Source: Archivesica marissinica
Lineage: Eukaryota; Mollusca; Bivalvia; Venerida; Vesicomyidae
Direction: 5' to 3'
NCBI GenBank assembly: GCA_014843695.1
Contig: CM026387.1
Location: 63,853,842-63,917,841, forward strand
Length of the DNA stretch: 64,000 nt
Below, piece after piece: positions 21,901 through 31,053 of this stretch. The first letter of the stretch is position 1. Each line of letters starts with the position of its first letter. Position numbers and translations under genes: made by a program. Below the pieces are notes generated by a model, which was not told the origin of the DNA, searched no databases, and was given only the letters and a program-made list of their open reading frames with translations.

Positions 21901-24095
21901 TAATAATAACACAAACTTTAGAGAAATGCCCCTGTAAGTGTTATTTAATTTTCCACTTGGATGTCTTATGGTCTTGTACTCCACATTAAAATCAGTGAGT
22001 TACAGGATTTTATCTCAAACACAAACGATTTCTGCTGTAATTTATGCATCATCCGATATAGCTTGATACAGGTGAATAACCCAGATCAAGGAAACAACTT
22101 GTAAGCTGTCCGATTAGCAGTGGTTAGTACGCTCACTTCTCACCAATGCAACCCGGGTTCGATCCTCAGACCGGGAAGTATGTGAGCTGGTACAGTAGTC
22201 GCCAGATCGGACAGGTGGGTTTTCTCTGTGTTCCTCCCACACGAATGAGCACATTTATGCATTCATCCGTGCCAATGAGAGTGATTAATATAAGTTGTTA
22301 AAGCTTGTTTCGCGACCGTTGTGAAATAAATAAAGTTTAAAAGAAAGAAGCGTATATAATCCTTGTGACGTCATCTGAAATCTAGGTATTGATTGCCCTT
22401 ATTAAAAACTAATTATGCTTGGCCTTGTTCTGTTAAACCACTGACCCCTTGCAGAAAATGATAAATACAAACCATGTTCATATTACTCCTGGCCATATTT
22501 CAACAATACTTACTAGTCCCAAGCCTAGTTGTGCGGATCATCATCACGTTCTGTTCTGTTGATTTCTGACAGAGTTATATACCCTTAGAGATTCTTTAGA
22601 ATGAGATTGTCTGGACTGGACTGGTTCTGCAAAACCCCTGGTAGTAGTTACAGAAACAAGTCTGTACCAGGTGGTTGCCAGTTCGGATGGGTGGGTTTCT
22701 CCGAGTGCTCCTATTTCCTCCCACATATACGCTTATGCGCCAACAACAGTGATTAATATAAGATGTTAAAGCCAGTGCCCGAGGTTATAAAACTTTTCTC
22801 AGATCTCAAACTCAATCTAAAGTGATTTGATTGGTTGATTCTGAGTATTACTGTAAGCTGAACCAATCAGCAGACTGAGTTTGAGATTGGAGAAAAGTTT
22901 TATAATCTCCAGGCCTGTTTCGCAATCGTTGTAAAATAAATAGTTTATACTTTTTTTTGGAAGCAGGACTAGTTGTGCATATTGTAGTGTCACATTCTGC
23001 GCAAGTGTTTATTGACAGTTATATCATTTTGAAGTTGTCGTGTCACATTCTGCGCAAGTGTTTATTGACAGTTATAGCATTTTGAAGTTGTCGTGTCACA
23101 TTCAGCGCAAGTGTTTATTGACAGTTATATCATTTTGAAGTTTTCGTGTCACATTCTGTGCAAGTGTTTATTGACAGTTATATCATTTTGAAGTTTTCGT
23201 GTCACATTCTGTGCAAGTGTTTATTGACAGTTATATCATTTTGAAGTTGTCATTTCACATTCTGCACAAGTGTTTATTGACAGTTATATCATTTTGAAGT
23301 TTTCGTGTCACATTCTGTGCAAGTGTTTATTGACAGTTATATCATTTTGAAGTTGTCGTGTCACATTCTTCGCAACTGATTATTGACAGTTATATAATTT
23401 TGAAGAATATAATTTTCGTACATAATATTACATGGAGGTAAAAACAACATTCTATATATTTCCTTTTCCTTTAACAGGCGTTTCATGTACTCGGATGCCG
23501 GATTTCTTTCTTCCAGTTCATCGTGCGACTGCTGGTATAGCAAACAGGTGAACAATTTTATAGTGTTCTTAAAATGTCTGCACATCAACTTGAAGCATAC
23601 ACAAACCAGTATGTTGCCATCTGGAGAACTCTGTGGTGAAATGTATACGGTGTCCGCCACGCAATTGAGAGGTTGTGAATTTGAACCCTGCGAGAACCAC
23701 GGTTGTGCTGTCCTTAGATAAGACTTCCATCCACATTGCCTCTTCTCCCTGCCGCGTGGCGATGGATTCCATCAGGAATGAGGTCTCGAGAGTGATTTTC
23801 TCCAATCTCAAGCTTTGGATTAGTAGTAGATCTCAGAATCATCCAATCAAATGACTCAAGTCTGAGAAAAGTTTTATAACCACCCACAGGTCATTTGGGA
23901 GGAAGGGGAGGGGTGGGGGGGGGGTGGAGAGCAAGTAATATGTTCTTGAACAGTTTCACAAACCCATTTGGGATTTATGTTTTCAGTTCGTCCAACAAGA
24001 TGAAAGACGAGACGATGATGAAGCGATTGTTGGATCTACTCACGTTGTCATGTTCCGTCAGCACGCTGCTAGCTAAAGCACAATTCAAATCCTGA
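9904..24095 (+). CDS. Unknown 437-residue protein, seven coding exons
   Basis: I do not recognise this gene. Seven exons with GT..AG introns join in phase: 9904-9917, 10641-10728, 11206-12028, 14236-14369, 15068-15143, 23478-23547 and 23987-24095, giving 437 residues and TGA. Residues about 35-308 (exon 3) are rich in Ser, Gln, Asn, Gly and Tyr and look disordered. Exon 4 (FFQNRFESEF, IIREQQTHVRQIV) looks helical, possibly coiled coil. The C-terminus (MKRLLDLLTLSCSVSTLLAK) is a likely amphipathic helix. No signal peptide or membrane segment is evident. The short first exon is inferred from phase and a GTAATT donor. Exons 6 and 7 are also open in another phase (FMYSDAGFLSSSSS then FVQQDERRDDDEAIVG ending TAA at 24074), which would apply if an exon is missing in the gap or satellite. 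It is divergent to IST1. Confidence 0.55.
10081..10195. repeat. Imperfect hairpin, 48-nt arms
   Basis: Arms 10081-10128 and 10148-10195: CACAGGCACAAGACA and TATGGTCATATA pair perfectly at the base and near the loop, with a mismatched middle. The loop is 19 nt. Confidence 0.85.
10641..10728 (+). CDS. Unknown gene exon 2
   Basis: 88 nt after TTACATTTCAG, ending ATCAAG|GTATTAAAG. It encodes VVTVTNEAEEGSFFTEASLP. The one leftover 5' base joins exon 1 (ATGTCAAGCTGTAG) to give Ser. Confidence 0.5.
10845..11090 (-). mobile_element. SINE-A copy
   Basis: Nearly full-length, reverse. The tRNA-like head (minus strand GTCCGATTAGCGCAGTGGTT, B box GGTTTGATCC) and tail (TTTTACAACGATTG type) are seen. Lies in intron 2 of the unknown gene. 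Confidence 0.85.
11206..12028 (+). CDS. Unknown gene exon 3 (large)
   Basis: 823 nt open throughout, after CTGTATTTCAG and ending CATTTCC|GTAAGC. 274 codons rich in Ser, Gln, Asn and Tyr with motifs such as GYPQGTQ and YDPGYGSHSTGSS. A coding exon this long without stops, flanked by good splice sites, is the best evidence that the gene is real. Confidence 0.7.
12225..12462. mobile_element. TTAA-flanked MITE family A, copy 3
   Basis: Opposite orientation to copy 1, diverged (CGAGTCG instead of a perfect inner palindrome), right end decayed (GAATGGATTA). Confidence 0.8.
12646..12938 (-). mobile_element. SINE-B copy
   Basis: SINE with a tRNA-like head (minus strand AGTCCAGTGGTAACATGCTG, B box GGTTCGATCCC; anticodon loop reads CTGGTAA, Thr-like) and a conserved body (CGTCGCTACAGGTTGCCCAC). 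Confidence 0.85.
13190..13975. repeat. About 50-nt minisatellite in intron 3 of the unknown gene
   Basis: About 16 units of GCTATGTGGCTAGGAGAACA followed by an ATATATATTGTCTAGTGGTC segment; some units lack the GGCTAGGAG part. Confidence 0.92.
14040..14215 (+). repeat. tRNA-headed dispersed repeat, single copy
   Basis: ATCCAGTGGTAGAGCGTCCG and CCCGGGTTTGATGC resemble A and B boxes, followed by CCTTGAGCAAGGAATCTCAC, a body common in SINEs. Lies just before exon 4 of the unknown gene. Confidence 0.55.
14236..14369 (+). CDS. Unknown gene exon 4 with duplicated donor
   Basis: 134 nt after TTTCTTTTCAG; codons QNFFQNRFESEFRNYQ and REQQTHVRQIVNTAVRDNTA. The first donor is CACAG|GTAGTGG. A 57-nt imperfect tandem copy follows, ending in CACAG|GTTGTGG at 14426, so an isoform with 19 extra in-frame residues (VRQIVNTAARENTASQ type) is possible. 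Confidence 0.62.
14587..14812. mobile_element. TTAA-flanked MITE family A, copy 4
   Basis: Opposite orientation to copy 1; both TTAA ends intact. It lacks half of the inner palindrome, so only one GAGCCGGCTC is left. Confidence 0.85.
15068..15143 (+). CDS. Unknown gene exon 5
   Basis: 76 nt after TGTGTTCCAG and ending CAAACAG|GTAACAAC. It encodes SSYTDELQSEDTDKTWSMSQ, Ser- and Asp-rich like the rest of the protein. Confidence 0.55.
15214..15465. repeat. 53-nt minisatellite derived from an interspersed element
   Basis: About five units (CAGGCCCGGACAGACAGCAG then GAGGAACCCAGTATGCCCC) up to the gap. The unit matches the body of the dispersed repeat seen at 41862, 43752 and 59595 (GTGCCCCTCCGAGCAGTATT). 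Confidence 0.88.
15466..16465. other. Assembly gap (1000 N)
   Basis: Exactly 1000 N, between the 53-nt array (15214-15465) and the AT-rich satellite (16466-21868). The gap lies in intron 5 of the unknown gene and may hide repeat DNA or an exon. Confidence 1.
16466..21868. repeat. 5.4-kb AT-rich satellite
   Basis: Hundreds of 13-nt (ATTACACTACAAT) and 11-nt (ATTACACTGAT) units in irregular order. From about 21285 to 21855 it becomes regular, about 26 nt, with GAGATATTACACTACAATAT and CATTGAG. It begins at the gap, so it is probably longer. Open frames in it (ITLQYYT repeats) are not genes. Confidence 0.97.
22104..22342 (+). mobile_element. SINE-A copy
   Basis: Head GCTGTCCGATTAGCAGTGGT, B box GGGTTCGATCC, body CAGATCGGACAGGTGGGTTT, tail AATAAATAAAGTTT. 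About 240 bp. Confidence 0.85.
22660..22950 (+). mobile_element. SINE-A copy, head-truncated, split by a MITE
   Basis: Body and tail of SINE-A with the foldback MITE (22772-22916) inserted between GTTAAAG and TTTCGCAATCG. Confidence 0.8.
22772..22916. mobile_element. Foldback MITE inside a SINE
   Basis: About 145 bp with inverted ends of over 20 bp (GAGGTTATAAAACTTTTCTC and its complement). It interrupts the SINE-A copy at 22660-22950 between GTTAAAG and TTTCGCAATCG. Confidence 0.8.
22985..23400. repeat. 53-nt minisatellite
   Basis: Eight units containing GTGTCACATTCTGCGCAAGT and GTTTATTGACAGTTATATCA, in intron 5 of the unknown gene shortly before exon 6. Confidence 0.93.
23478..23547 (+). 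CDS. Unknown gene exon 6
   Basis: 70 nt between TTCCTTTAACAG and GTGAACAAT. In the joined phase it encodes VSCTRMPDFFLPVHRATAG. Another frame is open too; phase depends on there being no missed exon in the 8.3-kb intron, which includes a gap. Confidence 0.45.
23660..23805 (+). mobile_element. SINE-C fragment
   Basis: GAATTTGAACCCTGCGAGAA, CATTGCCTCTTCTCCCTGCC, GGATTCCATCAGGAATGAGG; the tail is missing. In the last intron of the unknown gene. Confidence 0.7.
23987..24095 (+). CDS. Unknown gene exon 7 with stop
   Basis: 109 nt after TTATGTTTTCAG. In the joined phase it encodes NKMKDETMMKRLLDLLTLSC and ends FKS-TGA at 24093-24095. A second frame ends at TAA 24074-24076. Confidence 0.45.
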
Positions 24096-24188
24096 AGTCC
24101 CGATGCATACTAATGCTTCTCGACGAGTATAAACACTTATTACCATTTGTACGGCTTCATTTTGGACTGACGTTTTTGTAATTAATTA

Positions 24189-24194
24189 AATAAA
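24189..24194 (+). terminator. AATAAA polyadenylation signal, unknown gene
   Basis: AATAAA about 95 bases after the TGA at 24093-24095 of the plus-strand gene. Position and spacing fit a short 3' UTR. No downstream GU-rich element was checked. Confidence 0.45.
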
Positions 24195-24199
24195 TTGCA

Positions 24200-24690
24200 T
24201 AGATCAGTATACAGGCAAACCCATTAGCAAAATTATGCAGCCATTTATCAGATTCCCTTAGTGACAATTTGTGTCACATATAACCTATCATCATTTTTTT
24301 TCTTTCAAATTTTATTTCCTGATCAATATACATATTCAATACATGTACATGTAATGAAAACAGAACAACAATGTATCAATTTGAATAGACAAGTGCTAAT
24401 ATCCAACAGTATTAACACAAACCATGCATGATATTTCCATGTTATACACAATCATGTTAAATTGTGTAATAACCAGATGTATATTGAAAGGAAAGTTTGG
24501 ATGATTTTGAATGAAAGAAATAAGTCTAGCAAAGGAAAGTATGAAATATGGAAGATTGCTTACATACAAATTATATAAATACATACTCAGTTTTTGAGGC
24601 AAATATTTGGAAAAACATTTTAACATATAATAAGAAAATACATTCTGTAGAAATTTGTGTTTTCACTGATGTAGTGTCGCTTTAAAGTGT
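24200..24690. other. Intergenic, nothing recognised
   Basis: AT-rich DNA downstream of the unknown gene. I see no coding or repeat pattern before the 62-nt array. Confidence 0.5.
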
Positions 24691-24769
24691 TTTGTCATCT
24701 ATTTTCGCTAGCCATCCTTTGGCCAGGTTAGGTGATTTATCAGTCTTGTTCTGATGATTTGTTTTCCTA

Positions 24770-25275
24770 GGTTGTTTGTTTCCTTGAAACATGCGAAGAT
24801 CTTACCTTCATAGTATCAAGCTTGGTCTCCATTTTGTTTGTTTCCTTGAAACATGCGAAGATCTTACCTTCATAGTATCAAGCTTGGTCTCCATTTTGTT
24901 TGTTTCCTTGAAACATGCGAAGATCTTACCTTCATAGTATCAAGCTTGGTCTCCATTTTGTTTGTTTCCTTGAAACTTGCGAAGATCTTACCTTCATAGT
25001 ATCAAGCTTGGTCTATGTTTTGTTTGTTTCCTTGAAACATGCGAAGATCTTACCTTCATAGTATCAAGCTTGGTCTACGTTTTGTTTGTTTCCTTGAAAC
25101 ATGCGAAGATCTTACCTTCATAGTACCAAGCTTGGTCTACGTTTTGTTTGTTTCCTTGAAACATGCGAAGATCTTACCTTCATAGTACCAAGCTTGGTCT
25201 ACGTTTTGTTTGTTTCCTTGAAACTTGCGAAGATCTTACCTTCATAGTACCAAGCTTGGTCTACGTTTTGTTTGT
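24770..25275. repeat. 62-nt minisatellite
   Basis: Eight units with GTTTCCTTGAAACATGCGAA and GATCTTACCTTCATAGTATC. On the minus strand every unit contains GAAGGTAAGA, a strong 5' splice-site consensus. Confidence 0.93.
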
Positions 25276-25454
25276 CCTTTAATCGTAATGACGATAATAC
25301 TTGCTGATTGAGTTAAATCGTGGCTTACTGACACTTGTCTCCCTTTAAGGCCTTTCACATTTTTAAAAACACTGCTTGGTTTGTCTTCTAACAAATTTTC
25401 CAATGATAGGCCTGTTTTTCTTCACATTGAATGTGCCTAATCTATGTGCAATGT

Positions 25455-25945
25455 CTATGTCGCATTCTTGTAACTCAAGTTTTCATTGAGTGTGTTCACT
25501 ACTTGAACTGCACTCGTTTGAGATAATTGTTTTTTGTCGTCTTCCGGAACTCCGAACACACATATGTTGTTGCGTCTACTATATTGTTCGAGATCATTCG
25601 TAATGCATTCATTGTATTTAGCTTCTCTTTTGATCTCGTCTCTCAAATATGACGTTTTTTCTTGTAGATCAATAATTTCTTTTTGCTTGGTTTGGAGCTC
25701 TTAGTTTCGTTTTCTATTACTCGTTCATGCAATTCACCCTCCAAAATCTCTAGTCTATTTGACACAGCAGCTAGAATTTGTTCTTTCATCTCGTTAACTG
25801 TGTCTTTAATTAAGTCTTTAATGAAGCCCCTGTCAGACTTTGTTAGTACATTCGATAGTTTCAAATTTATTTCATCGAGTTTTTTTTCTATGGTAGACTC
25901 TTCTGGCAGGGTATCTGGGGTGCTTTTAGTAACAAACTCAGTCAT
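25455..25945 (-). pseudogene. LINE ORF1 remnant
   Basis: Two overlapping minus-strand frames. The first begins MTEFVTKSTPDTLPEE at 25945 and has a charged coiled coil (KLDEINLKLSNVL, RLEILEGEL). The second continues REAKYNECITNDLEQYSRRN and NICVFGVPE, a motif typical of LINE ORF1 proteins. A frameshift near 25645-25690 separates them. No reverse transcriptase follows; the 62-nt array does. Confidence 0.7.
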
Positions 25946-26009
25946 TGCTTTTTACTTTTTACTTTCTTTTTGTGCTTTTTTGATTCCTCCGTTGCTGAGA
26001 CATCTGCTT

Positions 26010-26082
26010 TCACCCACGTCCAGTGAACACGCTACCAGTATCAAGCGCTCACACTGGTAGCGTGTTCACTGGACGTGGGTGA
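26010..26082. repeat. Perfect 30-bp hairpin
   Basis: Arms 26010-26039 and 26053-26082 are exact complements (TCACCCACGTCCAGTGAACA at the base) around a 13-nt loop. It lies about 65 bp upstream of the LINE ORF1 start. Confidence 0.95.
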
Positions 26083-26170
26083 GTAAGCTCTTTTGTTTGC
26101 AGTCGTGTTCATTTAAACAGGTGGACAGGTAAAAGCTATAAATAACATCTTGATATTGCATATATAGTCT

Positions 26171-26462
26171 CAGGGATCATTCTAGAGGGCGATGTGGGCG
26201 AAATTCGCCCTAGGGACCCTGACTTCGCCCTCTGGTGGCCCCACTTCTCCAATTTTTGGTTTTTACGATTTTCAAACAAAATTTTGTCTAGTAAGATACA
26301 CTGGCCCATTATAAAGCACTCCTTCTATTCAAATGTTGTATTTAATGGCTGTACTGTGCATTTTAACCCTATTTTGCAGAAGTATATTAAAGAACACCAT
26401 TTAAGGATGCAATCATGCGCTTTCTCACTTCTCCCAAAAATTCTAACCTAGAATGAACCCTG
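26171..26462. mobile_element. CAGGG-ended MITE, copy 2
   Basis: 292 bp, same ends as copy 1, flanked by TAGTCT on both sides. Body about 85-90% alike by eye (GATACACTGGCCCATTATAA, ATTTTAACCCTATTTTGCAG). Confidence 0.82.
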
Positions 26463-26879
26463 TAGTCTATTATGCGTGGTTAGTCATGCGTGACGATTTT
26501 CCAGTCATAGTTTACCTGGGGTGATACCAATTTAAACTTTATCACCCCACCCTCCTTTGACAAGCAAGCGCGGTATATACTTCACAATAGCAATGAAACA
26601 GCTTCATACATATTTACCATCTGATTTCTAGTAGTCCAACGTTTAATACAGTATTCAATTTCCATTGCTATCTTGGTGGGTTTATTTCGAATTTTGTTTC
26701 ACATTTTTGTTTTGATGTTTACATCGTTGTAACGGAAGCGGAGGTGAACCTATATAATTCTACCCCATTGTTTATATGTGCTTTATGAAATGTTGTTGCT
26801 ATTTAATATTTCCAAATAAATCAAAAACATAAAATTAAACATTTAATCAATTCATTTCCAATGTTTTTCATCAGTATAA

Positions 26880-27240
26880 ACAAAATGATGATCAATAGAA
26901 ACGATTGATGCTCCAAAGAAATGATTGATAGGACTGATTGATGCTCCATAGAAATGATTGATAGAACTGATTGATGCTCCAAAGAAATGATTGATAGGAC
27001 TGACTGATGCTCCAAAGAAATGATTGATAGGACTGATTGATGCTCCATAGAAATGATTAGATGATCCAAATGATTGATAGAAACGATTGATGCTCCAAAG
27101 AAATGATTGATAGAAACGATTGATGCTCCAAAGAAATGATTGATAGAAACGATTGATGCTCCAAAGAAATGATTGATAGAAACGATTGATGCTCCAAAGA
27201 AATGATTGATAGAAACGATTGATGATCAACAGAAAAGACT
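26880..27240. repeat. About 30-nt minisatellite
   Basis: About 12 units of TGATTGATAGAAACGATTGA plus TGCTCCAAAGAAA. Confidence 0.92.
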
Positions 27241-27569
27241 GATGTTCAATCAATCAGACCGATACTCCACAAAATGGGTGCCCTACAGAAACAATTGATC
27301 AATGATTGTACTTCTCAAACAATCAAATTTAATTTGCTAAAATGCTATTGACAAGTTCAGTTTACAGACAGAGCTATGAAAGTCTATATGCTTTTGTTAC
27401 ACCCTTTGAGTTATTTCAATATACGGTCATCAATTATTTAGTCGGAACAAATTGATTTTTCATTTATCACATGCTTATAAAAGACGGAAGCCACTTTGAG
27501 AGCATAATCTGGTGATAAAAATTCCGTCTTATAGGCGAGTAAGTACAAACTAACTGTGTTTCTGCACCA

Positions 27570-27800
27570 TAAAATCCACAATCGTGATAGCTCGGTCACG
27601 TCAGGTGCGAAAGATCCGGAGTTTGCGCCCAGTTGTAGCCGTTACGTTTGTGCTCTTAGGCAATGCATTTAAATTCCGTTGTGGAAGTCGTAATAGCGCA
27701 GTGGATGCGCATTCGCTTCAGGTCTGGAGTTCGAGCCCCGCTGGAGCCGTTACGATTGTGTCCTTAGGCAAGGCATTTAATTTCCACATTGCCTCTTCTC
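27570..27800 (+). mobile_element. Two SINE-C heads in tandem
   Basis: A partial copy (27570-27680) runs directly into a second (27685-27800; GTAATAGCGCAGTGGATGCG, GGAGTTCGAGCCCC). Confidence 0.75.
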
Positions 27801-27804
27801 TTTA

Positions 27805-28017
27805 TTTTAGCTCGATTGCAAAACAAGTTCTTATAACTTATATTAATCACCCTCGAGACCATATTCCTGATGAATCCATCGCCACGAGAGAGAGGAGGCA
27901 ATGTGGAATTTAAATGCCTTGCCTACGAGCACAATCGTAACAGCTCCAGTGGGGCTCGAACTCCGGGCCTTTCGCACATGAAGCGAACGCGCTACCGCTG
28001 AGCTATCACGACTTCCA
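27805..28017 (-). mobile_element. SINE-C copy, reverse
   Basis: Reverse, from TTTAGCTCGATTGCAAAAC to GAGCTATCACGACTTCC; makes an inverted pair with 27570-27800. Confidence 0.78.
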
Positions 28018-28112
28018 CTTTAACAACTTGTATTAATCACTCCCGCACATGAAAGCATATATGTTGTCATTCATGTGTGATGAAACTGGAGTACCCGGAG
28101 GAAACCCACCTT
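28018..28112 (-). mobile_element. SINE-A fragment
   Basis: Only the tail-side half (CAACTTGTATTAATCACTCC to GGAGGAAACCCACC). Confidence 0.7.
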
Positions 28113-28649
28113 ATACTTTTTTGGGGATTTAGATAGAAAGCCCATATGCCTGACTTTCTGGTCTAAATATATAGACATTGTCTAATCTGCTGCACAAATG
28201 TATTATGATATACTGAAGGCATACTAAAGTCGTTTGTATAGTTTATCGGTCAAAATCCTGGTGAGGGGACTGTAAGATTGCATCATTTCTTGTCCAGTCT
28301 AGAACTTTTTCATCCGCCAGTCTGGTCCACAAGTTATTTCCATCGACACATTTTAAAATAAATAGACACAAAGGATTACCTAAAGATTACTGTACATGCC
28401 TAGCCTCAAGATAAAGGTCAAACTTAAGTCTTGTGTCCGCTTTATAAAGTATAATATATAATAATATTCTATTCATCGAATTCTGAACGACCGTGGCACA
28501 GCTAACACTATAACGATGTGTCGTGTGTCAGGCTCAAGTCCCTAACTCCAAGGCCAAAGATATTGGGTCCGGGTCCATCATTCTTGATTTCATTTACAGA
28601 GTTTCAAAAATAATGCATACAAAGACCATCATAACATCACATGTTGTGT

Positions 28650-29110
28650 TAAATACCCAGATACCGGGCTCCAAGGTCACACTTATATAGCAAACTGTTA
28701 AATACCCAGATACCGGGCTCCAAGGTCAATATTACATATCAAACTGTTGTGTTAAATACCCAGATACCGGGCTCCAAGGTCAGTATTACATATCAAACTG
28801 TTGTGTTAAATACCCAGATACCGGGCTCCAAGGTCAGTATTACACATCAAACTGTTGTGTTAAATACCCAGATACCGGGCTCCAAGGTCAGTATTACATA
28901 TCAAACAGTTGTGTTAAATACCCAGATACCGGGCTCCAAGGTCAGACTTACATATCAAACTGTTGTGTTAAATATCCAGATACCGGGCTCCAAGGTCACT
29001 TACATATCAAACTGTTGTGCTAAATACCCAGATACCGGGCTCCAAGGTCAGTATTACACATCAAACTGTTGTGTTAAATACCCAGATACCGGGCTCCAAG
29101 GCCATTTACA
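28650..29110. repeat. About 53-nt minisatellite
   Basis: Nine units with TTAAATACCCAGATACCGGG then CTCCAAGGTCAGTATTACAT. Confidence 0.93.
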
Positions 29111-29317
29111 TATCAATAACACCTCCAATGTGTTAGGATAGTAGAATGCGGTCTGTAATCCAAGTGACAGAAGGGTGTAGGATCTCAAAAGTGAGACAAT
29201 GTACTGCAAGTTATTTTATTTTCCCAGTATAATCAGGTACATAGATATCTCCACCCATAATGTAACCATAAATAAACCTTGTAATACAAACCAATGTGAC
29301 ATAATAATAAACCTAAT

Positions 29318-29563
29318 TAAATACATTCAACCCCAAGTAACTGACATGGACTGGTGCGTGATATTTTCAGACCAATAAATTAATAAGAAAATTACCTTTG
29401 GACCAGTTCATTTATCAAAATGGGTAATTTTATCTAAAAATAGTAATAATTATTACTGGCAAAAAAGTGCAGATCCTGATGAGACGGCTCGTCACGAGCC
29501 GGCTCATCTGGATCTACACTTTTCATAAGCCTATTTAGAAGCCTGTGGGGTTGAAAGGGTTAA
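29318..29563. mobile_element. TTAA-flanked MITE family A, copy 5
   Basis: Same orientation as copy 1; left end decayed (ATTAAATACATTCAAC), right end GTTGAAAGGGTTAA intact. Confidence 0.82.
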
Positions 29564-29584
29564 ATACATGCTTCCATTAATTAA

Positions 29585-30030
29585 TAGAAGCTGTCCGATT
29601 AGCGCGGTGGTTAGCACACTCGCTTCTAACCAATGCAACCCAGGATTGATCCATGGTCCAGAATGTTTGTAATGGTACGGTGTTTGACACATCGGACAAG
29701 TGGGTTTTTCCGGTGTCCTCACACAATTATACGCTTTCATAATGTTTGTAATGGTACAGTGTTTGACACATCGGACAAGTGGGTTTTTCCGGTGTCCTCA
29801 CACACAATTATACGCTTTCATAATGTTTGTAATGGTACGGTGTTTGACACATCGAACAAGTGGGTTTTTCCGGTGTCCTCACACAATTATACGCTTTCAT
29901 AATGTTTGTAATGGTACGGTGTTTGACACATCGGACAAGTGGGTTTTTCCGGTGTCCTCTTATACGCTTTGAACCGCACCAACGACAGTGATTAATTATA
30001 AGGTGTTAATGTTTCTTTCACAATCGTTTT
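29585..30030 (+). mobile_element. SINE-A copy with a fourfold internal tandem repeat
   Basis: Head GCTGTCCGATTAGCGCGGTG at 29590. From about 29660 to 29965 an internal segment of about 78-80 nt (AATGTTTGTAATGGTACGGT to TTATACGCTTTCAT) is present four times. The usual tail follows. Confidence 0.85.
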
Positions 30031-30310
30031 AAAACTAGCGACGTTCCTTATGCAAATACATGGTAGTTAAGCAGTTTGGTATATTTCATTCCATCTCCAA
30101 CATTTTCAGCTGATGGGAGATTGCGCTGTCATTGTCACAAAACTGTCTGTACTATTTATTAACTGTCCACACTTCTAATCTGGATTATCATGGTTAGAAC
30201 AACTTTGGATTGCATTCAATAGTCGAGCATCAAAGCCCCAAAGGTTCTTGTTGAAAATGGAGGAGCTTGGAGCAGTGAGGGAGACTATTAATTACAATTT
30301 GCCTGCTAGC

Positions 30311-30667
30311 TTAACCCTTTCCCTAATAGAAGCACATCTTGACGCTTTTACCAATACGACATAATTGACAATGTAGTAGCCAAACCAATATTCATAATAA
30401 AGGCCAGAATCTCATGTAGTCCCAGTAAAATCTATGGAGGTGGGATAGATATGGCGACTAATTATCCACTGCATAATAGCTAAATGGCTGTCGTTTGTAT
30501 GGAAATATAATGGTATATTAACCTAAATCTCTATGTAGTCCCAGTAATATCTATGGAGATGGGATAGATATGGCGACTAATTATCCACTACATGATAGCT
30601 AAATGGCTGTCATTTGTATGTAGATATAATAGGTATATTAACCTAAATCTCTATGAAGGAAAGGGTT
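30311..30667. mobile_element. TTAA-flanked MITE family B with internal duplication
   Basis: Begins TTAACCCTTTCCCTAATAG and ends CTATGAAGGAAAGGGTTA. Compared with the copy at 52767 it has a second copy of an internal segment of about 115 bp (from AGTCCCAGTAA to CCTAAATCTCT). Confidence 0.8.
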
Positions 30668-30669
30668 AC

Positions 30670-30978
30670 GGCCTAATTCCAGTCACTATTTACGATAACA
30701 AGACCTTAAATGCAATGGTCACATTATCAACGACACGAGATTACATGCCACAACGAACAACAATACCGTATATACCAAGGTGACACTATCAACGACTGAG
30801 GCAGCTCAATGCTTTACATTGTTTTCACATAGTGCAGTTAAACACATATTAAATCCTCCGTTAAACTAATACAATGTACCGGTAGTACTAGGGCATAATT
30901 TAAAAGAGCAGACCAGTTTTTCAACAAAAATAACGTAGCAACTATACACGACATGTGTATCTATATATAGCGAAATGT
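30670..30978. other. COPB1 3' flank or 3' UTR
   Basis: No coding or repeat pattern seen; presumably the COPB1 3' UTR, which may continue through the family B MITE. Confidence 0.4.
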
Positions 30979-31053
30979 TTATTGCTCTGGATGGATGGCC
31001 TTGTTTGCCTTCTGCGACAGATTAATCTTGTCGCCCATGCTAAGGGCCATACC
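30979..31053 (-). CDS. COPB1: COPB1 terminal coding exon with stop
   Basis: 75 nt: 24 codons plus TAA at 30979-30981. Acceptor TTTTATTTTCAG. It encodes [15 protein letters not shown] and then a short divergent tail (ANKAIHPEQ). An AATAAA overlaps the stop codon (30978-30983); the true polyadenylation site is unresolved, another AATAAA complement lies near 30152. Confidence 0.93.
   Translation of the reverse strand, partial: GMALSMGDKINLSQKANKAIHPEQ

Noticed and set aside
23895..23932. G-rich run as a G-quadruplex regulatory element
   Set aside because: It is a plain G/A-rich intronic run, like the G runs at about 35610 and 42955; nothing ties it to function.
30978..30983. AATAAA overlapping the COPB1 stop as the polyadenylation signal
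   Set aside because: It would place the cleavage site within about 25 bases of the stop, giving almost no 3' UTR; kept only as a possibility.
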